Below are positions 46,336 to 56,972 of a stretch of 64,000 nucleotides of DNA, piece by piece. The stretch spans positions 37,215-101,214 of the forward strand of contig JAHEDT010000004.1 in the NCBI GenBank assembly GCA_024641085.1, given 5' to 3'. Position 1 is the stretch's first letter. Every line of letters begins with the position of its first letter. The notes beneath the pieces were generated by a model. The model was not told the DNA's origin. It worked only from the letters and a program-made list of their open reading frames with translations, and did no database searches. This DNA is from Geobacteraceae bacterium. Its GTDB lineage: Bacteria; Desulfobacterota; Desulfuromonadia; Desulfuromonadales; BM103. A program made the position numbers and the translations under genes.

Positions 46336-47315
46336 CAGATCACTCCGGCCTTGAGCAGATCGTGCAGGTGAATAATCCCGATCGGCTCCTGGGCCTCTTC
46401 CGAGTCGAACACGAACAGGGATGTGATCTGGTGCTCCTCCATGCGCTGCAGCGCCTTGGCGGCCAGATTGGTACTCAGAATGCGTTTCGGCGTGCCGCTC
46501 ATGAGCTCGCAAATCGGCTGGTTGAGGACCTCGATCCCCTGCTCGATCTTACGACGCAAATCACCGTCGGTGAAGACACCGGCCAGGTGCCCTCGATCGT
46601 CGAGAATTCCGGTAATCCCCAATTTTTTGCTGGAGATCACATACAGGGCATCTTTCAACAGGGTGTTCACATTGACGGTCGGCACAGCATTTCCAACATG
46701 CATCAGATCTTCGACCCGCAACAACAGCCGCTTCCCCAAAGCGCCTCCGGGGTGATACAGGGCGAAGTCCTCTTCCCGGAACCCCCTCTGAAGCAACAGG
46801 GCAACGGCCAGAGCATCCCCCATGGCCAGAGTGGCTGTGGTACTCGCCGTTGGCGCCAGTTGCAACGGGCAGGCCTCCTCCTTGATCGAAATATCGAGAA
46901 AAACATCGCCGGCCCGACCCAGAGTCGTGAGCGGGCTTCCGGTCATGGCAATCAGCGGCAGGCCCATCCGTTTGATGACCGGTAAGATCCGCGTGATCTC
47001 CTCGGTTTCGCCAGAGTTGGATACCGCGATGACGACATCGCCTTTCATCAAGATGCCCAGGTCGCCGTGAACGCCTTCCGCGGGGTGCAGGAAGATTGCC
47101 GGCGTTCCTGTCGAAGCCATGGTCGCCGCCACTTTCTGGCAGATCAGTCCCGACTTGCCCATGCCGGTCACGATGACGCGCCCGGTGCAGGCGAGGATCA
47201 TCTCGACAGCCCTCGCGAAACGGTCATCCAGCCTCAGGGCCAGAGCCGCAACCGCGTCGGCCTCGATCTGCAGTACTTTACGAGCGGAATCTAGAATTTC
47301 TGAATGTTTTTCCAT
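46335..47315 (-). CDS. kdsD: Arabinose-5-phosphate isomerase (KpsF/GutQ family)
   Basis: Encodes 326 residues. An N-terminal SIS domain (VIVTGMGKSGLICQKVAATM; FLHPAEGVHGDLGILMKGD) is followed by two CBS domains (MHVGNAVPTVNVN region and ELMSGTPKRILSTNLAAKAL). It converts ribulose-5-phosphate to arabinose-5-phosphate, the first step of KDO synthesis. It ends at the kdsC start and begins two bases after the kdsA stop. Confidence 0.95.
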   Translation of the reverse strand: MEKHSEILDSARKVLQIEADAVAALALRLDDRFARAVEMILACTGRVIVTGMGKSGLICQKVAATMASTGTPAIFLHPAEGVHGDLGILMKGDVVIAVSNSGETEEITRILPVIKRMGLPLIAMTGSPLTTLGRAGDVFLDISIKEEACPLQLAPTASTTATLAMGDALAVALLLQRGFREEDFALYHPGGALGKRLLLRVEDLMHVGNAVPTVNVNTLLKDALYVISSKKLGITGILDDRGHLAGVFTDGDLRRKIEQGIEVLNQPICELMSGTPKRILSTNLAAKALQRMEEHQITSLFVFDSEEAQEPIGIIHLHDLLKAGVI

Positions 47316-47317
47316 CT

Positions 47318-48136
47318 TTATCTGACGATCCTGTCCAGCGCCAGCATCTGCTGCAGCAGCCCTTCGACAGTATCAAGCTGCAAACTGTTCGGCCCGTCGC
47401 AGAGGGCCTGTGCTGGATTCTCATGGACTTCCCAGAACAGGGCATCGATGCCGGTGGCAACCGCTGCCCGTGAGAGTGGCGCGACGAATTCACGTTGACC
47501 GGAAGAGGTCGAACCGGCTCCGCCGGGCAACTGCACGGAATGGGTGGCATCGAAAACAATCGGGTAGCCGGTCCGGCGCATGATGACCAGCGAACGCATG
47601 TCAGTCACCAGGTTGTTGTACCCGAAGCTGGCGCCACGCTCCGTCAGCAGTATCCGGTCATTGCCCGTTGAAAGGACCTTGCCGGTGGCGTTCTCCATAT
47701 CCCAGGGAGCCTGGAACTGGCCCTTCTTGATATTGACGATGCGGCCGGTCTCACCGACTGCGACCAGCAGGTCGGTCTGGCGCGAGAGGAAGGCCGGGAT
47801 CTGCACAACATCGAGGACTTCTGCTGCAGGCTTGACCTGAGAGATGTCATGCACATCGGACAGGACCGGCAGCCCCGTTTCCTCTTTGACCACGCGCAGG
47901 ATCGCCAAGCCCCTGTCGAGCCCGGGGCCACGATAGGATTGCACGGAAGTCCGGTTGGCCTTGTCATAAGAGGCCTTGAAAACCAGGCCGACCCCGACCC
48001 GCTCGGCAATGGCCTGCAATGCCCTGGCGATGCTCAGGGTATGGGCTTCGTTTTCGATGACACAGGGCCCGGCAATCAACACCAGAGGGTTGCCGCCGCC
48101 GATCTTGACCGGTCCGGCAGAGAGGGTCTTGCTCAT
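47318..48136 (-). CDS. kdsA: 3-deoxy-8-phosphooctulonate synthase
   Basis: Encodes 272 residues of the DAHP synthase family barrel. It condenses arabinose-5-phosphate with [43 protein letters not shown], and [13 protein letters not shown] (with the binding-site residues) are present. CVIE contains the metal-site Cys of metal-dependent-type KDO8P synthases. It overlaps the pyrG stop by four bases (ATGA). Confidence 0.95.
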   Translation of the reverse strand: MSKTLSAGPVKIGGGNPLVLIAGPCVIENEAHTLSIARALQAIAERVGVGLVFKASYDKANRTSVQSYRGPGLDRGLAILRVVKEETGLPVLSDVHDISQVKPAAEVLDVVQIPAFLSRQTDLLVAVGETGRIVNIKKGQFQAPWDMENATGKVLSTGNDRILLTERGASFGYNNLVTDMRSLVIMRRTGYPIVFDATHSVQLPGGAGSTSSGQREFVAPLSRAAVATGIDALFWEVHENPAQALCDGPNSLQLDTVEGLLQQMLALDRIVR

Positions 48137-49746
48137 TGGCCATCCTGCTCCTGATGGGCTTTGAAACAGGCGCCGACAAAGGACTCGAATAGCGGATGGG
48201 GCTCCATCGGCCGTGATTTGAATTCCGGGTGAAACTGACAGCCCAGGAACCAGGGGTGATCGGTGATCTCAACGATCTCGACCAGGTCCTCATCCGGGTA
48301 GACACCGGACAGCACCAGTCCGCACTTTTCCAGGGACTTGCGGTAAGCGTTGTTGAATTCATAACGGTGACGGTGACGTTCGCCGATGTCCTTCTGTCCA
48401 TAGATCCGGCGGGCCAGGGTCTTATCCTGCAAAGTGCACGGATAGGCCCCGAGCCGCATGGTCCCCCCCTTGCCCTTGACCGTCTTCTGTTTTTCCATAA
48501 TATGAATCACGGGGTTCTTGGCGTCTTCCTTGAATTCGCTCGAATAGGCCTCATCGATATTACAGACCGTGCGGGCAAATTCAACAACCGCCATCTGCAT
48601 ACCGAGGCAGATGCCGAAGAAAGGTATTTTGTTCTCACGGGCATAGCGGATTGCCGCAATTTTCCCTTCGCTGCCCCGTTCACCGAAGCCACCCGGCACC
48701 AGGATCCCGTCGACATCGTTGAAAGTGCTGCCGATCCCATGGCGTTCAAGCGCTTCCGAGTCGACATATTTCAACTGCACGCGGCAGTCGTTGGCGATAC
48801 CGCCGTGGGTCAGCGCCTCGGCGAGCGACTTGTAGCTCTCGGTGAGCTCCACGTACTTGCCGACGATCGCGATCGTGGTGGCTCCGGAGGGCTCCTTGAC
48901 CCGTTTGACGATCCGTTCCCAGGCATTCAGATCGGGCTTCTTGGTCCAGATGTTCAAGGCTTCGACAATCCTTTCGTCGAGGCCTTCGTCGTGAAAAGCG
49001 ATTGGAACTTCGTAAATCGTTTCAACGTCCCGGGCGGTGATGACCGACTCTTCGCGGACATTGCAGAACAGGGCGATCTTCGCCTTCATATCGCGTGGCA
49101 GCTCGCGATCGCAACGACAGAGCAGGATATCCGGCTGGATGCCTATCTCGCGGAGTTCCTTGACACTGTGCTGGGTCGGCTTGGTTTTCAGTTCGCCGGC
49201 CGTCGGGATGTACGGCACCAGGGTCAAGTGAACATAGAGCACATTTTCCGGGCCGAGGTCGTTGCGAAACTGGCGAATCGCTTCGAGGAACGGCAGCGAT
49301 TCGATATCGCCGACCGTGCCGCCGACTTCGATGATCGCCAGGTCGACGGCCTTGGCGTTCTCGAGGATCTTCCCCTTGATCTCATTGGTAATATGGGGGA
49401 TGACCTGGACTGTACCGCCCAGATAGTCGCCGCGCCGTTCCTTGCGGATCACCGAATCGTAAACCTGCCCGGTGGTAAAGTTCGACTTCTTGCTCAGGTT
49501 GGCCGTGGTGTAGCGTTCGTAGTGACCGAGATCGAGATCGGTTTCGGCACCGTCGTCGGTGACAAAGACTTCGCCGTGCTGGAACGGACTCATGGTGCCC
49601 GGGTCGACGTTGATGTAAGGGTCCAGTTTCTGCATGGAGACCCTCAGCCCGCGGGCCTCCATGAGCGCTCCGATCGAAGCGGCCGCCAACCCCTTGCCGA
49701 GCGACGAAACCACGCCGCCGGTGATAAATATGAACTTGGTCTTCAT
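48133..49746 (-). CDS. pyrG: CTP synthase
   Basis: Encodes 537 residues. The N-terminal synthetase domain begins [20 protein letters not shown], and the C-terminal glutamine amidotransferase has the nucleophile motif [16 protein letters not shown] with the His-Glu part in [15 protein letters not shown]. It makes CTP, needed for CMP-KDO (kdsB next door) and CDP-diacylglycerol. A plus-strand frame of similar length across this gene is an antisense shadow. Confidence 0.96.
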   Translation of the reverse strand: MKTKFIFITGGVVSSLGKGLAAASIGALMEARGLRVSMQKLDPYINVDPGTMSPFQHGEVFVTDDGAETDLDLGHYERYTTANLSKKSNFTTGQVYDSVIRKERRGDYLGGTVQVIPHITNEIKGKILENAKAVDLAIIEVGGTVGDIESLPFLEAIRQFRNDLGPENVLYVHLTLVPYIPTAGELKTKPTQHSVKELREIGIQPDILLCRCDRELPRDMKAKIALFCNVREESVITARDVETIYEVPIAFHDEGLDERIVEALNIWTKKPDLNAWERIVKRVKEPSGATTIAIVGKYVELTESYKSLAEALTHGGIANDCRVQLKYVDSEALERHGIGSTFNDVDGILVPGGFGERGSEGKIAAIRYARENKIPFFGICLGMQMAVVEFARTVCNIDEAYSSEFKEDAKNPVIHIMEKQKTVKGKGGTMRLGAYPCTLQDKTLARRIYGQKDIGERHRHRYEFNNAYRKSLEKCGLVLSGVYPDEDLVEIVEITDHPWFLGCQFHPEFKSRPMEPHPLFESFVGACFKAHQEQDGQ

Positions 49747-49843
49747 AAATTCTCCTGACCGGTGAACAATTAAAAAGCAGTCAATAATTCAAGCCACGGA
49801 TTTTACACTTATGACGCATAAATGAAAACCCCATATACTCACC

Positions 49844-50593
49844 TCAGGAGGCGGATAGGGCCTTTTTCACCCGTTCGAGGTCCTCAGGCGTGTCAACGCC
49901 CTGCCCCGGCAGCGCGGTTTCCGCCACCCTGATGCGGAAGCCGTGCTCAAGCGCCCGCAGCTGTTCGAGACATTCCTGGGTTTCCAGGGGCATCGCCTGC
50001 ATATGCGGGTAGCCGAGCAGGAATTCCCGCCGGTAGACGTACAGGCCGATGTGCCTGGCGGTCGCCAGTTCGGCCCAGCGCTGTTCGAGGTCACTACTGA
50101 AATCCCGCGGATAGGGGATCGGCGACCTGGAGAAGTAAAGCGCGAAGCCCTGCTGATCGGTGACCACTTTGACAACATTCGGGTCGCGATATTCCGCCAG
50201 AGAGGTCAATGGAGTCTTGAGCGTCCCCATGGGGATCGAACCGTCTGCCAGCAGAGGGGCCACGGCTGCCTGGATCATGGCCGGGTCGATCATCGGTTCA
50301 TCGCCCTGGACGTTCACCACCAGGTCATCATCCAGGCCGGCAGCTACCTCGGCCAGGCGGTCGGTGCCGGTGGCATGGTCTGAACGGGTCATCGCCACCT
50401 CGCCGCCAAACGCGGTCACAACCTCGGCGATGCGCGCATCGTCGGTAGCGACAATCACCCGGTCAACCGACTCGCAGAGCGACGAACGTTCGTAAACCCA
50501 CTGGATCATCGGCTTTCCGCACAGGTCGGCAAGCGGCTTCCCCGGGAATCGGGTCGAGGCATAACGTGCCGGGATAACAACGGTAACACCCAT
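49844..50593 (-). CDS. kdsB: 3-deoxy-manno-octulosonate cytidylyltransferase
   Basis: Encodes 249 residues. It activates KDO with CTP to CMP-KDO. VVIPARYASTRFPGKPLADL at the N-terminus, VYERSSLCESVDRVIVATDD, and VNVQGDEPMIDPAMI are typical. The ATG at 50593 is preceded by GGAGG; an upstream TTG three codons earlier overlaps that site and is unlikely. The gene begins the kdsB-pyrG-kdsA-kdsD-kdsC series. Confidence 0.95.
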   Translation of the reverse strand: MGVTVVIPARYASTRFPGKPLADLCGKPMIQWVYERSSLCESVDRVIVATDDARIAEVVTAFGGEVAMTRSDHATGTDRLAEVAAGLDDDLVVNVQGDEPMIDPAMIQAAVAPLLADGSIPMGTLKTPLTSLAEYRDPNVVKVVTDQQGFALYFSRSPIPYPRDFSSDLEQRWAELATARHIGLYVYRREFLLGYPHMQAMPLETQECLEQLRALEHGFRIRVAETALPGQGVDTPEDLERVKKALSAS

Positions 50594-50680
50594 GATGGTC
50601 AACCTCCGAAGTCAGTCTTAAGATAAGCGGCAGGGCCTCGGGCCGGCAACCCAAACGAAGGCAAAAAGCTTAAACCATTC

Positions 50681-50783
50681 ACTCACGCAGAGACCAGGAG
50701 ATACAGAGAGAAATGCCAAGCCCATGATATTTATAAGATTTATGAACTTTCCCGCTGAGACCTTAGCGCCTCTGCGTTAAAGC
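50681..50783. repeat. Short element with imperfect terminal inverted repeats (copy 2)
   Basis: Lies between the NMO-type gene and kdsB. The left end has ACGCAGAGACCAGGAGATAC and the right end reads AACGCAGAGGCGCTAAGGTC on the other strand. The two ends resemble copy 3 (60897-60992). No frame and no target duplication are evident. Confidence 0.5.
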
Positions 50784-50828
50784 TTTATTCAGGTTATAGA
50801 AGCATGAATAATCCAGGGTCAGAACCCT

Positions 50829-51884
<1,056 letters not shown>

Positions 51885-52029
51885 TCAACAAAAACCACTC
51901 TATTCGAACACGATTTCTTCGGGCAAATCAGTATTGACCAATGGTCAATTTATTTCAACGCTTTCATTTTTGGGAAAATTGGACATTTTGGCTGTTTAAT
52001 GGGCTATCCGTGTGCTTTTACGGCGAGAA

Positions 52030-52069
52030 ATGCGAAATCCCCGGGGGCTTGCGAGCCCACCGGGGATTT
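52030..52069 (-). terminator. Terminator after tRNA-Leu
   Basis: Downstream of the tRNA on the minus strand, AAATCCCCGG (about 52060-52069) pairs with CCGGGGATTT (about 52035-52044) around an inner GGGCT/AGCCC stem, followed by a TTTCGCATTTC tail. The remaining 220 bp up to the NMO gene show nothing notable. Confidence 0.75.
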
Positions 52070-52074
52070 GATTA

Positions 52075-52161
52075 TGGTACCCGGGACGAGAATCGAACTC
52101 GTACAGGATTGCTCCCGAGGGATTTTAAGTCCCTTGCGTCTACCAGTTCCGCCACCCGGGC
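52075..52161 (-). tRNA. tRNA-Leu (anticodon UAA)
   Basis: An 87-nt type II tRNA on the minus strand with encoded CCA. The acceptor stem pairs GCCCGGG with CCCGGGT (one G-U). The D-arm has TGGTAGACGC, the anticodon stem AGGGA/TCCCT encloses CTTAAAA (anticodon TAA), the long variable arm is CGGGAGCAATCCTG-like, and the T-arm carries GTTCGATTC. The long variable arm and discriminator A fit leucine. Confidence 0.97.
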
Positions 52162-52228
52162 AAAGTGTTCAAATCTCGGCTATTATTAATGCAACTGTGA
52201 ACGTAGTGTCAACCGGAGGTTGCCTGAC

Positions 52229-52702
52229 ATGCAAGATTCCCTGACCTGCCCGAACTGCGGAGAGATCGTAGTTCGCTACCGCAACCCCTTCCCCACCGTG
52301 GACATCATCATCAGAATCGGTGCCGGCATCGTCCTGATCGAGCGCCGCAACCCGCCATACGGCTGGGCGCTGCCCGGCGGCTTCGTCGACTATGGCGAAT
52401 CACTCGAAGAGGCGGCCCTTCGCGAAGCACGTGAAGAAACCGGGCTCGATATCGTCAACCTGGAGCAATTTCGGGCCTATTCAGACCCGGGACGTGATTT
52501 TCGGCAGCATAATATCTCCGTGGTGTTCACCGCGGAAGCCCATGGCGTCCCGCATGCCGGCGACGATGCCGAACGGGTCCGGATCTTCCCCCTGGACCAG
52601 TTGCCGAATCCGCTCTGTTTCGACCATACCTTAATTCTCAGTGATTACGGCGCCGGGAAAAAATGCAGGGCGGGCACTTCATTCAGCAGGCCGTGCTTGT
52701 GA
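52229..52702 (+). CDS. Nudix hydrolase with N-terminal zinc-ribbon-like motif
   Basis: Encodes 157 residues. The Nudix box is complete at residues 51-73: [20 protein letters not shown] followed by TGL, with all catalytic Glu positions. A CPNCG pair near residue 7 resembles half of a zinc ribbon. The substrate is unknown; related short proteins hydrolyse ADP-ribose or nucleotide derivatives. The ATG at 52229 follows CGGAGG. It converges on mqnA, and the two genes overlap by 58 bp at their 3' ends. Confidence 0.88.
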   Translation: MQDSLTCPNCGEIVVRYRNPFPTVDIIIRIGAGIVLIERRNPPYGWALPGGFVDYGESLEEAALREAREETGLDIVNLEQFRAYSDPGRDFRQHNISVVFTAEAHGVPHAGDDAERVRIFPLDQLPNPLCFDHTLILSDYGAGKKCRAGTSFSRPCL

Positions 52703-53472
52703 CAGAGGGTGAAGTAGAGCCGCAGGCCTTCCACATGCCCTTCACTCAAATCGTAAGACATACCGCGCCAGTAGGCCTCTAGCTGCTCGACAGTAAAACC
52801 CGTCCTGACCGATAGCTGGGAGGCCATTTCGTGCAGACAGCGGAAGGCGTGGCGACGCGATTCGTGAAGCTGCTCGGCCAACCTGGAGATGTCCTGCGGA
52901 AACGCGGCAACGGCTGAGCGGCGCAGGATCCAGAGAGCGAAGACAAAGGGCAAGCCGGTAAAGTGATACCAGAGCTCCCCGAGGTCGGTGATCTTGAATC
53001 CGGCGGGGCAGTTCCTTGCTGCGGACAGGGCCCGATCGCCGATCAGCAGAGCACTCCGGCCTGCGCTGAGCAGCCCTTCAACACTCCCGTTTGGAACGTT
53101 GCAAGAGACATCCCCGATACCGCAAAATTCCCTGAGGAGAATCTTCAACAGGTTGATCGAGGTTGCCGATTCGCCGGTGATGGCGATCTCGCTGCCCGAC
53201 AGCTCATGCAGCGGGCCAGGGGTAAACAGCAGAACGCTGTGCACCGGTCCGATGCTGCTGATGGAATGCCCCGGCAGCAGGTAGTAATCGGCAGCGTGGA
53301 CGCCGTATTCGAATGATGAAGAGGGGCAGGCATCGATGTCCCCCCCCGCCAGCATGGAATTCAACTCCGATGGCACACCGGCGACAATCTCACCGGTGAA
53401 ACCTTCTTCACGCAGGAAGTGGAAATATGGGGCCACGTTCAAATAGGCGATGCGCCCGATACGAAGAGTCAT
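52645..53472 (-). CDS. mqnA: Chorismate dehydratase MqnA (futalosine menaquinone pathway)
   Basis: Encodes 275 residues of the periplasmic-binding-protein-like MqnA/MqnD fold. [20 protein letters not shown] and [20 protein letters not shown] at the N-terminus, then [12 protein letters not shown] and [16 protein letters not shown], fit MqnA rather than MqnD. It converts chorismate to 3-enolpyruvylbenzoate, the entry step of menaquinone synthesis through futalosine. Chorismate supply connects to aroB in this window. It is encoded opposite the Nudix gene. Confidence 0.9.
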   Translation of the reverse strand: MTLRIGRIAYLNVAPYFHFLREEGFTGEIVAGVPSELNSMLAGGDIDACPSSSFEYGVHAADYYLLPGHSISSIGPVHSVLLFTPGPLHELSGSEIAITGESATSINLLKILLREFCGIGDVSCNVPNGSVEGLLSAGRSALLIGDRALSAARNCPAGFKITDLGELWYHFTGLPFVFALWILRRSAVAAFPQDISRLAEQLHESRRHAFRCLHEMASQLSVRTGFTVEQLEAYWRGMSYDLSEGHVEGLRLYFTLCHKHGLLNEVPALHFFPAP

Positions 53473-53502
53473 AATATCTTCAGGCTGCCGTCAATCCGGC
53501 AA

Positions 53503-53528
53503 AGAAAATGCGGGGGTATGGCCCCGCA
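53503..53528 (-). terminator. Rho-independent terminator after the small exported protein gene
   Basis: Stem TGCGGGG/CCCCGCA (53509-53515 with 53522-53528) is followed on the minus strand by TTTTCTTT. It begins about 30 bp past the stop of the upstream gene. Confidence 0.85.
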
Positions 53529-53555
53529 CTCAGACAGCTCTCTGTGGATGAGATA

Positions 53556-53966
53556 TCAGGGGATCGCAATACTGGCCACATCCCGCGACGCGATCTGGAA
53601 AGCACCGAAACCCGTCGCCCCGTAAAATTGCGCGCGCGAACGAATGGAGAGGGACAAGGCTTCACCGGACTTGAGCTTGACCTCGGCCATGACTGCATCA
53701 CCTTTGATGTCACCGAAGGTAATGCTCCCTACCTGCTGAAAAGGAATGGACAGCTTGCCTTTGCCATGCCAGGCTTCCAGATAGGTCTTGCCATCCATTG
53801 AAAACTGGTTGAGGTCGGTCGTCGTACCAACGCGATCCTTGACCTGCGCCTGGATGTTGATCTCGGTTTCCGGAACAGACCCTCCCGGCTGACCGCCGAG
53901 ACCGCCCATTCCCAGGCAAATCAGCGCGACACTTATTGTCACCAGGAGAATCAGGCCACGCTTCAT
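53556..53966 (-). CDS. Small exported protein of unknown function
   Basis: Encodes 136 residues. The first 23 residues form a Sec-type signal (RGLILLVTISVALICLG), followed by a Gly-rich linker. The mature part is about 105 residues and looks like a beta-sandwich (WHGKGKLSIPFQQVGSITFG; VKLKSGEALSLSIRSRAQFY). No named domain is recognised. The ATG at 53966 follows GGAGGTGCAT; a codon four residues earlier is possible. It has its own terminator and lies between mqnA and the LipM-like gene. Confidence 0.78.
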   Translation of the reverse strand: MKRGLILLVTISVALICLGMGGLGGQPGGSVPETEINIQAQVKDRVGTTTDLNQFSMDGKTYLEAWHGKGKLSIPFQQVGSITFGDIKGDAVMAEVKLKSGEALSLSIRSRAQFYGATGFGAFQIASRDVASIAIP

Positions 53967-54065
53967 ATGCACCTCCAAATTCGTGTGAAATTACTGAGCT
54001 ATCTTATCATGCTCATCCCGTCTGTTCAATGAACAAACGGCTCCCGCCCGGCAGACGACCAGGAC

Positions 54066-54875
54066 CTAACGCTTGAGGGTCCAATCCGGGTGGCCGAATT
54101 TCTCAGCGCACAAACTCCGGGCTTGCCGCAGCTCCGCAGCGGTCGGCTCGGAATGCAGCCACTCGATCTGCAGATGCCTGGAAAATTCGTCGGCCAGCAG
54201 GGTTTCCAGTTCGTTGACGGCAAGCGGCTTTGGGCTCCACTGGTTCAGCCAGCCAACCGTCTTCAGGGAATCGGCCGTGGTTTTAACCATGTCAGCCTTC
54301 AATGCCCGACCCAGGAGGTCGAGGTCCATCTCGATGGGGATCGACCCATGCTGCAGGAAAGCCTGCCCATAGCGCTTCTGCGCACTGCCGGCAACCTTAC
54401 GGCCATCGATGACCAGTTCATATTGTGACGGCGCGGAAAAGCATACGGCCTTCAGGGCGTTCTGCTGACCGCCACGCGGCTTGCCCGGCACCAGTTGGGC
54501 CGGGCAACCGAGTTTGACGAGAGTCTGCTGCAGGACTTCGGAGATGACCCGGTAACAGTCGAGAACCGACCCGCCGAACAGGCCGGCATGAAGAGGCGCA
54601 ATCACCGCGTAAGTGACCTCGTGGTCGTGAAGGACCGCCCTGCCCCCGGTTGACCGGCGCACCACCTCGAGCCCCGCCCGGCGGCACACCTCCAGGTCCA
54701 CGTCGGCAGTCACCGACTGGCCATAGCCAAGGCTGATCGTGGCCGGGCGCCAGCGGTAAAAACGCAGTACCGGCAGCGACTCGCCACTGGCGACGGCCTG
54801 CAAAAGGGCCTCATCAAGAGCCATGTTCATGGCCCCCGCCTGGAATCCCGAGTTGATCAACCGCCAGCTGTGCAT
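54066..54875 (-). CDS. LipM-like octanoyltransferase / lipoate-protein ligase family protein
   Basis: Encodes 269 residues of the biotin/lipoate ligase fold. RRSTGGRAVLHDHEVTYAV is the conserved lipoyl-binding loop. The block CFSAPSQYELVIDGRKVAGS contains Cys 145 and Lys 160, matching the position of the catalytic Cys in LipM-type octanoyltransferases and the Lys of the family. There is no C-terminal LplA accessory domain. It therefore probably transfers octanoyl groups from ACP to lipoyl domains rather than ligating free lipoate; this is inference from the Cys and the length. The ATG at 54875 is used. Confidence 0.87.
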   Translation of the reverse strand: MHSWRLINSGFQAGAMNMALDEALLQAVASGESLPVLRFYRWRPATISLGYGQSVTADVDLEVCRRAGLEVVRRSTGGRAVLHDHEVTYAVIAPLHAGLFGGSVLDCYRVISEVLQQTLVKLGCPAQLVPGKPRGGQQNALKAVCFSAPSQYELVIDGRKVAGSAQKRYGQAFLQHGSIPIEMDLDLLGRALKADMVKTTADSLKTVGWLNQWSPKPLAVNELETLLADEFSRHLQIEWLHSEPTAAELRQARSLCAEKFGHPDWTLKR

Positions 54876-54905
54876 GTTTGTTTCATTCCGAACCAAAGGC
54901 CATGA

Positions 54906-54934
54906 AGAAGAAAGGCCAGGAAAACCTGGCCTTT
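54906..54934 (-). terminator. Rho-independent terminator after accC
   Basis: A 10-bp perfect stem AAAGGCCAGG/CCTGGCCTTT (54911-54920 with 54925-54934), 4-nt loop, with TTTCTTCTTC on the minus-strand side. It starts 5 bp past the accC stop. Confidence 0.88.
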
Positions 54935-54938
54935 CTTG

Positions 54939-56276
54939 TCAGAGCTTTAAACGCTCAATGAAGCCGGTATCGATATCACCGGATATAAAGTCCTTGTTGT
55001 CCATGATGCGCTGATGAAATTCAATCGTTGTCTTGATACCACCGATGATGAATTCATCAAGCGAGCGGGCCATGCGCTTGATCGCTTCCTCACGGGTATC
55101 GGCATGGACGATCAGCTTGGCAATCATCGAATCGTAGTGCGGCAGGACCACGTACTGGTCATAGACGGCGCTGTCGATGCGCACCCCCAGCCCTCCCGGG
55201 GGATGATAGCCGTCGATCTTGCCTGGAAACGGCGTGAACTTTACCGGGTCCTCGGCGTTGATCCGGCATTCGATCGAGTGGCCGTTGATCTTGATGTCCT
55301 TTTGCTTGTACTTCAAAGGCTCACCGTAGGCTGCGCGGATCTGCTCCTTGATGATGTCGACCCCGGTGATCATTTCCGTAACCGGATGCTCAACCTGAAC
55401 ACGGGTATTCATCTCCATGAAATAGAAATCGCCCTGCTTGTCGAGCAGGAACTCCATGGTGCCGGCACTCGTGTACTGAATCGACTTGGCCGCTTTGACC
55501 GCACAATCACAGAGCTGCTTGCGCTGAGCGGCAGTCAGAACCGGGCAGGGAGCTTCCTCGATCAGCTTCTGGTGACGCCGCTGGATGGAGCAGTCACGTT
55601 CGCCGAGATGAATCACGTTGCCGTGCTGGTCGGCCAGAATCTGGACTTCAACGTGCCTCGGGTTCTCACAGAACTTCTCGATGTAGACATCGGAGTTGCT
55701 GAACGAAGCCTGGGCCTCGGCCCGGGCCATGGCATACAGGTTCGGCAGGGATGCCGGCGAGTGGACGACCTTCATGCCCTTGCCACCGCCACCGGCTGTC
55801 GCTTTGATGATAATCGGGAAGCCGATCTCTTCGGCAATACGCTGGGCTTCATCGACAGACGGAACATTCTCCTTGGTGCCCGGCAGGATCGGCACGCCGG
55901 CCTTGATCACCGACTGGCGTGCGGCGATCTTGTCACCCATCAGGCGGATGTTCTCCGGGGTCGGTCCGATAAAAGTCAGACCGCAGTTCTGACATATTTC
56001 AGCGAATTCGGCGTTTTCGGCCAGGAAACCGTAGCCGGGGTGAATGGCTTCGGCGTCAGTCACCTCGGCCGCGCTGATGATCGCCCGCATGTTGAGATAG
56101 CTCTGGCTGCTCGGAGCGCGGCCGATACAGATACTTTCGTCAGCGATCTTGGTATGCAGGGCCTCGGCATCGGCATCGGAATGCACGGCTACCGTCAAAA
56201 TGCCCATTTCCTTGCAGGCGCGGATGATGCGCAGGGCTATTTCGCCGCGATTGGCGATGAGTATTTTGCGAAACAT
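54939..56276 (-). CDS. accC: Acetyl-CoA carboxylase, biotin carboxylase subunit
   Basis: Encodes 445 residues. The ATP-grasp fold begins [20 protein letters not shown]; the P-loop [36 protein letters not shown] and [17 protein letters not shown] (catalytic Glu and Arg) are intact. With AccB it carboxylates biotin for malonyl-CoA formation. AGGAGG precedes the ATG. It follows accB by 180 bp and ends the unit with a strong terminator. Confidence 0.96.
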   Translation of the reverse strand: MFRKILIANRGEIALRIIRACKEMGILTVAVHSDADAEALHTKIADESICIGRAPSSQSYLNMRAIISAAEVTDAEAIHPGYGFLAENAEFAEICQNCGLTFIGPTPENIRLMGDKIAARQSVIKAGVPILPGTKENVPSVDEAQRIAEEIGFPIIIKATAGGGGKGMKVVHSPASLPNLYAMARAEAQASFSNSDVYIEKFCENPRHVEVQILADQHGNVIHLGERDCSIQRRHQKLIEEAPCPVLTAAQRKQLCDCAVKAAKSIQYTSAGTMEFLLDKQGDFYFMEMNTRVQVEHPVTEMITGVDIIKEQIRAAYGEPLKYKQKDIKINGHSIECRINAEDPVKFTPFPGKIDGYHPPGGLGVRIDSAVYDQYVVLPHYDSMIAKLIVHADTREEAIKRMARSLDEFIIGGIKTTIEFHQRIMDNKDFISGDIDTGFIERLKL

Positions 56277-56456
56277 GAAGCCTCCTTTGCGCCCAGGAGT
56301 CTGTCGATTTATCCGGGCCGAAGCGAAAATTTACAGGATTGAACAATTCCAGCTCATTTGTACAGTGGCACAGCCTTCACCGTGGCCCGGAAATAAGCTG
56401 CGATATGAAACAGGCGGCCGCAGGGACATACGGCTCATGGATGAGCCTCGAGCCTC

Positions 56457-56918
56457 CTAAAGGCGTTCCACCTTGAAGAGCGGCTCACCGAACTCGACCG
56501 GGGCAGCGTCCTCCTTGAGGATTTCGATGATTTTGCACTTGAACTCGGCCTCGATTTCGTTGAACAGCTTCATTGCTTCGACCAGGCAGACGGCCTGACC
56601 GGCTTCGACAATTGCACCGACTTCCACAAAAGCAGGGGCTTCCGGGCTCGGTTTACGGTAAAAGCTGCCGACAATCGGCGAATTGATGGTTTCGTACTTG
56701 TCATCGACGACAACCGGCGCAGCCGCCGCTGACGGTGCGGGTGCGGGCGCCGCAACAGGCGCGGGAGCAGCGATCGCGGTCGGTGCTGAGAATTGCACGT
56801 ATTCCTTGTCCGGGCCACGCTTGATAACGATTTTCTCCTCGGCATTTTCCATTTCGAATTCAGTGATATCAGTGTCGGTGATTATTTTAACCAATGACTT
56901 CAAATCCTTGATATCCAT
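56457..56918 (-). CDS. accB: Biotin carboxyl carrier protein
   Basis: Encodes 153 residues. An N-terminal dimerisation-like region (KDLKSLVKIITDTDITEFEM) is followed by an Ala/Pro linker (about residues 45-70) and the C-terminal biotinyl domain with the biotin-accepting Lys 117 in VEAMKLFNEIE. The thumb and hammerhead regions are standard. AGGAGGAGTAGCG precedes the ATG. It lies between a Xaa-Pro peptidase and accC; efp, which is common between these two genes in relatives, is absent here. Confidence 0.95.
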   Translation of the reverse strand: MDIKDLKSLVKIITDTDITEFEMENAEEKIVIKRGPDKEYVQFSAPTAIAAPAPVAAPAPAPSAAAAPVVVDDKYETINSPIVGSFYRKPSPEAPAFVEVGAIVEAGQAVCLVEAMKLFNEIEAEFKCKIIEILKEDAAPVEFGEPLFKVERL

Positions 56919-56972
56919 CGCTACTCCTCCTTAGATCACCGGCACTGTTGCGCAGCCCGGGCTGTGTGAAAA

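Noticed and set aside
48229-49758. 509-codon plus-strand open frame over pyrG
   Set aside because: Antisense shadow of the complete CTP synthase gene; no family features.
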